Shown: piece by piece, positions 7,308 to 12,826 of the stretch
Layout of the letters: the number at the start of each line of letters is the position of its first letter
How positions within the stretch are numbered: the first letter of the stretch is position 1
From: Desulfosudis sp034189195
Lineage (GTDB): Bacteria; Desulfobacterota; Desulfobacteria; Desulfobacterales; Desulfosudaceae
Assembly (NCBI GenBank): GCA_034189195.1
Contig: JAXHVI010000242.1
Span: forward strand, 1-20,991
Reading direction: 5' to 3'
DNA: 20,991 nucleotides
Position numbers and translations under genes: made by a program
The notes under the pieces: model-generated
Told to the model about the DNA's origin: nothing
The model's input: only the letters and a program-made list of their open reading frames with translations
Databases searched by the model: none

Positions 7308-8269
7308 TATGCTACCTTCCCCATTGCTTTTGGTCTGATTTTATCAACAAGTGGATTGATCAGGTTGATCACCAGAATGGCAAACACCACACCGTCCACA
7401 TGCACGCCGATGTTTCTGATCAGCACGGTCAGCAGACCGCCGGCGGCGCCGTAGATCAGCATGGGTACAAAATTGACCGGTGAAGAGGAGTCCTCGGTGG
7501 CCAGAAAAAAAGCGCCGATCAGCGTGTAGCCCGTCAGCAGGTGAAACACCGGGCCTGCATAATCCGCTGGTTTGCTCAGGTTGAACACCAGGGCCGTGAC
7601 AAACACGCCGGCCAGGAAAGATACCGCGATCTCCCACCGGATATAGCCCCGAACCATCAGGTAGATGCCGCCGATGAGAATACCCAGGCCGAAGGTGGCG
7701 CCGATGCCGCCGGCCTGCTTGCCCATCAGCAGGTCCATGGGTGTAAACCCGGCCACACTGGCCGAACCGAAATACTTGGCCGACCACATCGGATAGACCA
7801 TATTGAAGCCGGTTTCGTAGTCGGCCAGCATGTAGTTGAAGTCCACAAAGGCGGGCCATGAAACGCCCAGGATGGCCAGGCTGATGAGGGCGGGGTTGAA
7901 GGGGTTGGCGCCCAGGCCGCCGAAAATCTGCTTGGCGATGACAATGGCCACAAACGTCCCGGTTATCACCATCCACCAGGGCGTGGTGGCCGGCAGCAGC
8001 ATGGCCAGCAGCAACCCCACCAGGGCGGCATTGCCATCCCCCACGGAAACCGGTGTCTTGGAAACCCTGTTAATCAGCAGCTCCCAGAGCATGGCGGTGG
8101 ACACGGAGAGGCAGACCACGGCCAGGGCCGGCACACCATAGGTCAGGATACCGGCGATTGCCGGAATCAGGGCCACCAGCAGAATATTGTAGTGCCGGGC
8201 CGCCAGGCTGCTGCCGTCATGCCAGAACGGCGCATGTGAAACAACCAGTTTTTTAGAACTATGCTGCAT
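7307..8269 (-). CDS. rnfD: Rnf complex membrane subunit RnfD
   Basis: A 320-aa polytopic membrane protein of the RnfD/NqrB family, which forms the ion-conducting core. The conserved GGLGANPFNPA lies at residues 117-127. A segment reading SVAGFTPMDLL (Thr176) aligns by eye with the covalent-FMN site of characterised RnfD proteins (GATPL-like), though the Ala before Thr is replaced by Phe. The frame is open 48 codons farther upstream, but that extension runs inside rnfC and looks non-coding. The ATG at 8269 (MQHSSKKLVV) is preceded by GGAGG at good spacing and overlaps the end of rnfC by 11 bases. Confidence 0.96.
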   Translation of the reverse strand: MQHSSKKLVVSHAPFWHDGSSLAARHYNILLVALIPAIAGILTYGVPALAVVCLSVSTAMLWELLINRVSKTPVSVGDGNAALVGLLLAMLLPATTPWWMVITGTFVAIVIAKQIFGGLGANPFNPALISLAILGVSWPAFVDFNYMLADYETGFNMVYPMWSAKYFGSASVAGFTPMDLLMGKQAGGIGATFGLGILIGGIYLMVRGYIRWEIAVSFLAGVFVTALVFNLSKPADYAGPVFHLLTGYTLIGAFFLATEDSSSPVNFVPMLIYGAAGGLLTVLIRNIGVHVDGVVFAILVINLINPLVDKIRPKAMGKVA

Positions 8270-9542
8270 GATCCGCCTCCGCTGTAGTGAGTCTGGCAAA
8301 TTCGTATTTGCCGAGTTGTATATACTGGAATATCGGAATTCGTGCCGGGCATACGCAGCTGCACAGGCCGCAGTCAATGCAGGAAAGCAGGTCGTGGCTG
8401 TCCACGGCCTCACTGTACGCCCCGGCCTGGAGATACCGGATCAGCACATTCACCGGCACCCGGACCGGACAGATTCTCACGCAGTCACCGCAGTTGATGC
8501 AGCTGTTTTCCGACACCTCGAAGACCTGGTCGGCGCCCTGCACAAGAATCATGTCGGTATCCGGTCCCACGGGATGGCTTTCGGTGTAGACCGCAGTTCC
8601 GGTCAGCGGACCGCCCAGGACCAACCGGTCGTTTTCACTGACCGCCTGGGAGCAGGCGGAAAGCACCTGGCCCACCGGCGTGCCCAGCACCACCGACACC
8701 AATTTTTTTGCTCCGTTTTTCAACACCACGGTAACGACCTTGCGGTCCGGAACCCTGCCCGTCTCATAAGCTTTCCCCAGGGCCGCCACCGCCTCGGCAC
8801 TGACAAAACAGATGCCCGCCGCCTCAAAGGTGGTGTCGGCCGGAATGGTCATCCCCAGCAGGTCTTTTGCCATAATACGCGGATTGGCCGCCGGGTAGGC
8901 AGCGCCGACCTTTTTCATTTCCAGTCCGCCGGCCTGCAGGCCGTGGGCCATCCTGTCAAACACCGCCAGCACCATCCGGGGCGCGCCGCCCAGCATCTTT
9001 TTCAGGGCCTCGGCGCCCCGCAACACGGCCTCCATGCCGGTTTTCAGCACATACTGACGGGTCACGCACAGCAGGTCCGAATCCAAACCGCACACAACGA
9101 TCGTCCTGATCTTGTCAGGCGTGTCAAACAGCCCGGCCGGCAGCCCGCCGGGCACGCACCGTAAAAACCGGTCGGCTGCCTCCAGCGACGGGGTTTTGCC
9201 GACCTGGGCAAAGGCGTCGTCCGCCGCGGCACTCGCATCCACCTTGACGGTTACAGCGGTATACCGCCGGCCGAAATTCCCGGTATAGGCATCCACCGAG
9301 GACACCGCACCGCCCATGGCGGCCGTGGCATAAGCGTTGCTGCCGGCAATGGGGAATACCGCCTGACCTTGGGCAATGGCGTCTCCTGTATGGACCTGCA
9401 ACGCCATCTGATTTTCAAAGGGTGCGTCCACCAGCAGGGTGATGGCGGCGGGCGCCGGTATTTCCTGGGCCGCCAGGGTCGAATCCAGGGGCTCATACAT
9501 CAATGCAGGCTTTGCCAATCCGAAAAACGGTCTTTTTATCAT
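8259..9542 (-). CDS. rnfC: Rnf complex subunit RnfC with degenerate FMN/NADH site
   Basis: A 427-aa cytoplasmic-side protein. Residues about 1-100 match the RnfC N-terminal domain, and the C-terminus carries two 4Fe-4S motifs (C348/351/354/358 and C388/391/394/398), the second followed by PARIPIFQYIQLGK as in RnfC. The middle segment is unusual. Where ordinary RnfC has the flavin-binding GGAGFPT loop, this one has CVPGGLPAGLFD (129-140). The NAECEPY-type segment is replaced by CGLDSDLLC (151-159), and the later YPxGG motif by YPAAN (216-220). The fold is probably kept but the FMN and NADH sites are probably lost. It starts at an ATG with AAGG upstream, 63 bases after the cytochrome gene. Confidence 0.93.
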   Translation of the reverse strand: MIKRPFFGLAKPALMYEPLDSTLAAQEIPAPAAITLLVDAPFENQMALQVHTGDAIAQGQAVFPIAGSNAYATAAMGGAVSSVDAYTGNFGRRYTAVTVKVDASAAADDAFAQVGKTPSLEAADRFLRCVPGGLPAGLFDTPDKIRTIVVCGLDSDLLCVTRQYVLKTGMEAVLRGAEALKKMLGGAPRMVLAVFDRMAHGLQAGGLEMKKVGAAYPAANPRIMAKDLLGMTIPADTTFEAAGICFVSAEAVAALGKAYETGRVPDRKVVTVVLKNGAKKLVSVVLGTPVGQVLSACSQAVSENDRLVLGGPLTGTAVYTESHPVGPDTDMILVQGADQVFEVSENSCINCGDCVRICPVRVPVNVLIRYLQAGAYSEAVDSHDLLSCIDCGLCSCVCPARIPIFQYIQLGKYEFARLTTAEADHAA

Positions 9543-9605
9543 CGCCTTACCTTTTTCATCCCATTAACTATTAAATGCCGTGACACCGCCGCGGCAAACG
9601 TGTCT

Positions 9606-10160
9606 CTACTGGGCGTGGCACTCGCCACAGGCAACGGGTCCCGCCCCGTAATCCTCGTGACATCCGATGCACTGGTCATGCAGGGCGTCCGACGTCTTCT
9701 GGAACTTCATGATCATTGCATCCCCGTAATCCGGTTCGTGGCATTCACTGCAGGAGGCCGGAACATCCTCGCCCTCGGCCAGGGCATGACAGTCCTTGCA
9801 GGTCCAGGCATCCGGTTCGGTCTCCAGCACCACATGATGCTCATCAAAAACATAGTCGTCGTAAATCACGGGGTGGCAGGCCGTGCACTCGGAAGGAACG
9901 GTCTTGGCGTCGGCGGCCCGGTGACATTCGGCGCACGACATGTAATCGCCCGTTTCACCGTGGTGATGACAGGCGGCGCAGTCGTCCACCTGGGCATGCA
10001 TCTGATGGTCGAACATCACATCTCCCCCCAGGCTTTTGTAAACCTTCCGAACCGGTTCGTCGGGTTTTCCCGCAGGCACCGCCGCATAACAGACCACGCC
10101 CACAATCAGTAAGATTGCGGCCAGACCGTAAGCAAGTTTTGTCTCCTTTTGTGATCCCAT
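9606..10160 (-). CDS. Rnf-associated heptahaem cytochrome c
   Basis: A 184-aa protein with an N-terminal hydrophobic segment (residues about 9-30) that could be an uncleaved membrane anchor or an export signal. The mature part faces the periplasm and holds seven CXXCH haem motifs starting at C61, C76, C92, C121, C137, C164 and C178. The MFDHQMHA...CAACHHH layout resembles class III (c3/c7) cytochromes. GAGG lies eight bases before the ATG. It is the first gene of the rnf operon, downstream of a clear promoter. Multihaem cytochromes next to rnf are known from Methanosarcina acetivorans and sulfate reducers; here it is predicted to take electrons from, or give them to, RnfG on the periplasmic side. 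Confidence 0.94.
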   Translation of the reverse strand: MGSQKETKLAYGLAAILLIVGVVCYAAVPAGKPDEPVRKVYKSLGGDVMFDHQMHAQVDDCAACHHHGETGDYMSCAECHRAADAKTVPSECTACHPVIYDDYVFDEHHVVLETEPDAWTCKDCHALAEGEDVPASCSECHEPDYGDAMIMKFQKTSDALHDQCIGCHEDYGAGPVACGECHAQ

Positions 10161-10206
10161 CTACATGTCCTCATTCCAGGTTTTAGAAAACGGGTTTGAA
10201 TTAAAA

Positions 10207-10236
10207 ATTGTAAAAAATACTCTCTAGCACAGTCAA
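10207..10236 (-). promoter_or_regulatory. Sigma70-type promoter of the cytochrome-rnf operon
   Basis: On the - strand TTGACT (10231-10236) and TACAAT (10207-10212) are separated by 18 bases, each matching five of six consensus positions. The predicted start of transcription is near 10200, giving a leader of about 40 bases before the cytochrome ATG. No other promoter is apparent inside the tightly packed operon. Confidence 0.65.
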
Positions 10237-10370
10237 TACGGCCTTTTCAAGTGTTTTATGCCAAAAAACGCCGGTGCGGGCCAATTGCCTTTTGCCGGTG
10301 GCGCTCGGCGGGGGGAAACGCAACTAATTTATATTTATGGATCTTCTTCGACTTAGTGGGTGCGCAGGTC

Positions 10371-10402
10371 TCAAGGATTCAAGGGGTCGAGGGTCCAAGG
10401 GT
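10371..10402 (+). repeat. Four tandem degenerate octamers (consensus TCAAGGGT)
   Basis: TCAAGGAT, TCAAGGGG, TCGAGGGT and CCAAGGGT follow one another without spacers. They lie in the 322-base stretch without genes (10161-10482) between the rnf operon promoter and the 3' end of the lytic transglycosylase gene. Nothing else is visible in that stretch apart from the promoter. Confidence 0.75.
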
Positions 10403-10482
10403 TTGTCATCGAAAGAAATATCAAGGTTCTGTACCTGTTTTTGTTAGTGTTCTATTAATCGGGAGATGCACCATACTTAATA

Positions 10483-11127
10483 TTAAAATGGCCAGAGAAA
10501 GCATCTGAGGGAATCCATGAGGGCCTTTTCGCACCCGGCAAACTGCCGGGAATAAAGGTCGGCTCTGGACTGCACCTTCCGGGCCACGGCAAGCAGAGAA
10601 GGCTTTGCCTGATGGGTGCCCCGGGAAAAACCGCCCTGGCCCTCATGGTAGGCAAGGTAGAGGTTGTAGGCGTCACTGGCGGAGATGCCGCACTTCACCC
10701 GGCTCAAGTGACAATACCAGCCGATAAAGTCCACGGCATCGGCAAAATCGTCCCGGTCGGCCCCGGCGTTGCCCGTGGCCCTTTGATAGGCGCCCCAGGT
10801 GGCGTCCAGTGCCTGGGCATACCCGTAGGCGGAGGAGGGGCGCGGGCCGGGCAGAAGACAAAGGCAGGTGGTGCGGGGCGGCCTGGCCCTGGGTTGAAAG
10901 CGTGACTCCTGGTGCATAATGGCCATCAGCACCGGTATGGGAATGCCCCATCGCCGGGAGGCGGCGTGGGCCGGCTTGAACCAGTCGTCCTTCTCTTTGA
11001 AAATACGGCAGATATTGTCCCGGGAGGAGAGCGGTTGTGAGCCGGCACAACCGAAAACCGACATGCCGACACACAGACAAACGATTCCCAAAAGCACGGG
11101 TTTTATATGGGACTCGGCTTTTGTCAT
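10483..11127 (-). CDS. Lytic transglycosylase (SLT-domain) lipoprotein
   Basis: A 214-aa lipoprotein predicted to cleave peptidoglycan glycan strands. Residues about 9-27 are a lipoprotein signal ending in the lipobox VFGC (Cys27). The SLT fold is shown by MAIMHQESRF with catalytic Glu74, the SSAYGYAQALDATWG motif, and the late AYHEGQGGF motif. The PPRT...PGPRPSSAYGY insertion is as in the family branch that carries a longer loop before SAYGYAQ. The frame is open to an upstream ATG at 11178, but the ATG at 11127 places the signal peptide at the true N-terminus; neither has a strong ribosome site. It appears to be a single-gene unit with no clear terminator seen downstream. Confidence 0.9.
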   Translation of the reverse strand: MTKAESHIKPVLLGIVCLCVGMSVFGCAGSQPLSSRDNICRIFKEKDDWFKPAHAASRRWGIPIPVLMAIMHQESRFQPRARPPRTTCLCLLPGPRPSSAYGYAQALDATWGAYQRATGNAGADRDDFADAVDFIGWYCHLSRVKCGISASDAYNLYLAYHEGQGGFSRGTHQAKPSLLAVARKVQSRADLYSRQFAGCEKALMDSLRCFLWPF

Positions 11128-11183
11128 GGTGTCGCTGCCGGCCCGCGCAGAAAGGTTTTCTTCCGGCAGGCAGACCATTAAGA

Positions 11184-11212
11184 TTTACAGGCAGTTGTTT
11201 TCGTAAAGACAA
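11184..11212 (-). promoter_or_regulatory. Possible promoter for the lytic transglycosylase gene
   Basis: On the - strand TTGTCT (11207-11212) and TGTAAA (11184-11189) are 17 bases apart, each matching four of six consensus positions. It lies about 55 bases upstream of the chosen ATG, which also argues against the longer start at 11178. Confidence 0.35.
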
Positions 11213-11222
11213 CGGCTGTTTT

Positions 11223-11269
11223 AAAAAATTCGGGCGGCGGGCATGACGGGGAAATACATGCTCGCCGCC
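11223..11269 (-). terminator. Rho-independent terminator of the PxxKW gene
   Basis: A 13-bp stem with one G-U pair (GGCGGCGGGCATG at 11233-11245 against CATGCTCGCCGCC at 11257-11269) encloses an 11-base loop. Read on the - strand it is followed within four bases by six T. It lies 54 bases past the stop of the Cys-rich gene and upstream of the lytic transglycosylase promoter. Confidence 0.8.
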
Positions 11270-11323
11270 GGAATCAACAGTAATCCGCAACCAGGGGCCT
11301 GGAAAACGGCACCGTATGTCCGT

Positions 11324-11599
11324 CTATTTGGAACCGCGCTTGGATGCCTTGAGTGGGTTTACTTTCGACTTGGTCACCGCGGCATCCACCACATGGGTGG
11401 CCAGGTTGCACCGGCCCCGCTTCCACTTGGCCGCGGGGTCAGGGGTGGCGGTACAGTACAGACCGGTGGGAAACTCGGCAATGCGTTTACAGCCCGAACA
11501 GGCTTCCACAACAGGCTTGCACACCCCTCCGATAAAGGAGCAGCCCGCCGCCGTCATAAAGGGACATTCGACATTCTCTTTTACAGTCACGCACAACAT
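11324..11599 (-). CDS. PxxKW-family cysteine-rich small protein
   Basis: A 91-aa protein with eight Cys (3, 12, 20, 27, 34, 37, 49, 64) and the motif P55-A-A-K58-W59 that gives the PxxKW Cys-rich family of Deltaproteobacteria its name. No signal peptide is visible, so it is probably cytoplasmic and may bind a metal or iron-sulfur cluster; the function is unknown. The C-terminal 20 residues are Lys-rich. GGAGG lies about ten bases upstream of the ATG. It has a candidate promoter, a hairpin in its leader, and its own terminator, so it is a single-gene transcript. Confidence 0.85.
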   Translation of the reverse strand: MLCVTVKENVECPFMTAAGCSFIGGVCKPVVEACSGCKRIAEFPTGLYCTATPDPAAKWKRGRCNLATHVVDAAVTKSKVNPLKASKRGSK

Positions 11600-11626
11600 A
11601 ATGATACCACCTCCATGAAACAGACC

Positions 11627-11650
11627 GCCCTGCCAGTGATTGGACAGGGC
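11627..11650 (-). other. Hairpin in the leader of the PxxKW mRNA
   Basis: GCCCTGCCA (11627-11635) pairs with TGGACAGGGC (11641-11650), leaving one bulged A and a 5-base loop. It lies between the candidate promoter and the ribosome site of the Cys-rich gene. There is no T run after it on either strand, so it is not an ordinary terminator. Confidence 0.5.
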
Positions 11651-11671
11651 ATCAAAAAATTAAAGTTCTAC

Positions 11672-11700
11672 TTTTTAAATCCATTCGAAGGGCAAGTCAA
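11672..11700 (-). promoter_or_regulatory. Candidate promoter of the PxxKW gene
   Basis: On the - strand TTGACT (11695-11700) and TAAAAA (11672-11677) are separated by 17 bases, matching five and four of six consensus positions. Transcription would begin near 11665, giving a leader of about 65 bases that contains the hairpin at 11627-11650. Confidence 0.5.
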
Positions 11701-11816
11701 GGCTTTTTTGGCTTTTTGTGTCTGGCTGAGCCTGGATTTCTCCCGGAAAACCTGATAGAGTGTCCGGACCTAACGGCCCGCATGCCGTGACACCGTTCCC
11801 CCTTCAGGAGGTGGCA

Positions 11817-12038
11817 ATGAACCGCACAGTGATAATTTATGGCAAGCACACATGACCCTTCACCCGGTCGGCCCGTGAGGCCTACGCAGCATCGGGACGG
11901 ACAGTGGATTATCGTGATGTGGTACAAGGCCCGCCCGATACCCTTGACGCCATGCTGACCCTTTCCGGCGGCAACCGGAAAATACCGGTAATCGTGGACG
12001 AGGGCCGGGTGATTATCGGTTTTCAGGGACGGGGCTGA
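11817..12038 (+). CDS. Uxx-star glutaredoxin-like selenoprotein (in-frame UGA = Sec)
   Basis: A 73-aa thioredoxin-fold protein read through a UGA at 11853-11855, so standard gene calling misses it. Before the UGA is a glutaredoxin strand (TVIIYGKHT); after it come PFTRSAREAY, a strand with VDYRDV, a helix with LDAMLTLSGG, then the cis-Pro loop KIPVIVD and GRVIIGF. Selenocysteine 13 falls exactly where glutaredoxins have the first active-site Cys, giving U-P-F-T. This matches my recollection of the Uxx-star family of glutaredoxin-like (seleno)proteins. AGGAGG at 11806-11811 lies five bases before the ATG. Predicted to be a cytoplasmic thiol/selenol redox protein; the partner is unknown. No promoter could be identified with confidence. 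The LOG-family gene starts 66 bases downstream, possibly on the same transcript. Confidence 0.9.
11853..11890 (+). promoter_or_regulatory. Putative bacterial SECIS element after the UGA codon
   Basis: Downstream of the UGA, GGCC (11870-11873) pairs with GGCC (11879-11882) around a CGTGA loop, with a possible outer CG/CG pair beyond a small internal loop. The loop G-U lies about 20 bases after the UGA, within the range in which SelB-binding hairpins place theirs. The stem is short and was judged by eye. Confidence 0.55.
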
Positions 12039-12051
12039 AAAGCCTAGTGTC

Positions 12052-12070
12052 ATCCGGCCGGCGGCCGGAT
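12052..12070 (+). other. Perfect 8-bp hairpin between the selenoprotein and LOG genes
   Basis: ATCCGGCC pairs with GGCCGGAT around a GGC loop, 14 bases after the selenoprotein stop. No T run follows, so it is not a standard terminator; it could stabilise the upstream mRNA or reduce read-through into the next gene. Confidence 0.55.
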
Positions 12071-12104
12071 TCCAACAACCCCACCAGAACAGGAAAAAAC
12101 AACA

Positions 12105-12755
12105 ATGAACAGACAGTTTCTCCTTGATGAGTTCAAGCTGGAAGAGGCCTGGCGCCTTTTTAAAATCATGGGCGAATTTGTGGAAGGCATTGACGAGCTT
12201 CACAACATCGGCCCGGCGGTGAGCATCTTCGGGTCGGCCCGGCTGCATCCCGATTCGCCGGTCTATCAAAAAGCTGAAAAAGTTGCGGGCCTGTTTGCCG
12301 AAAACGGCTTTGCCGTGCTTACCGGCGGCGGCGGGGGCATCATGGAAGCGGCCAACAAGGGGGCCTCGGCAAAGGGGGGCAAATCGGTGGGGCTGAACAT
12401 TGACCTGCCCTTTGAGCAGAAACCCAACGATTATGCCAACATCAAACTCCAGTTCCACTATTTTTTCATTCGCAAGGTCATGTTTGTCAAGTATGCCCAG
12501 GCCTACATCATCATGCCCGGCGGATTCGGCACAATGGATGAGCTGTTCGAGGCGGTCACCCTGGCCCAGACCCGGCGCATTCGGCCCCTTCCCATCATTC
12601 TAATGGGGTCGGACTACTGGTCGGGCCTAGTGGAGTGGGTACGGACAACCCTGCTGGCCGATGGCGCAATTTCTCCGGAGGACATGGATTTTCTTCAGAT
12701 CATCGACGAACCGGAAGCAGTGGTCAAGGCCGTTAAAAAGCTGGTGATCCTGTAG
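12105..12755 (+). CDS. LOG-family (TIGR00730) nucleotide phosphoribohydrolase
   Basis: A 216-aa Rossmann-fold protein of the LOG family. The nucleotide-binding motif PGGFGTMDE lies at residues 138-146, with the conserved Arg-Lys pair (FIRKVMF, residues 123-124) before it and the TGGGGGIMEAANKGA glycine-rich loop near 73-87. Family members release the base from nucleoside 5'-monophosphates (cytokinin-type in plants and some bacteria, AMP in others); the bacterial role here is unknown. AGGA lies about ten bases before the ATG. It follows the selenoprotein gene on the same strand and converges with msbA. Confidence 0.92.
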   Translation: MNRQFLLDEFKLEEAWRLFKIMGEFVEGIDELHNIGPAVSIFGSARLHPDSPVYQKAEKVAGLFAENGFAVLTGGGGGIMEAANKGASAKGGKSVGLNIDLPFEQKPNDYANIKLQFHYFFIRKVMFVKYAQAYIIMPGGFGTMDELFEAVTLAQTRRIRPLPIILMGSDYWSGLVEWVRTTLLADGAISPEDMDFLQIIDEPEAVVKAVKKLVIL

Positions 12756-12760
12756 CCTGA

Positions 12761-12774
12761 ATATTTCATGAAAT
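12761..12774. repeat. Palindromic ATATTTCATGAAAT element, copy 1
   Basis: A 14-base sequence with a perfect 12-base palindrome (ATTTCATGAAAT), placed between the convergent LOG and msbA genes six bases after the LOG stop. An identical 14-mer occurs at 20614-20627. The GC-rich flanks (CCTGA and TCCGG) can pair imperfectly. Confidence 0.6.
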
Positions 12775-12826
12775 GTCCGGGTCGGTCGGCAGGCAGCCGG
12801 GGAACGACAGACCGTGCACGATAGCA

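Noticed and set aside
8268..9164. A 298-codon open frame on the + strand
   Set aside because: It is antisense to rnfC, which has two clear ferredoxin motifs and RnfC architecture.
10251..10508. An 85-codon + strand frame in the gap between the rnf operon and the transglycosylase gene
   Set aside because: There is no ribosome site, it contains the octamer array, overlaps the 3' end of the transglycosylase gene and shows no protein-like pattern.
12052..12070. The hairpin after the selenoprotein gene as a Rho-independent terminator
   Set aside because: The stem is strong but no T run follows, so it is reported only as a hairpin.
11697..12458. A 253-codon open frame on the - strand
   Set aside because: It runs antisense to the selenoprotein and LOG-family genes, both of which have clear family motifs and ribosome sites; its own translation shows no recognisable domain.
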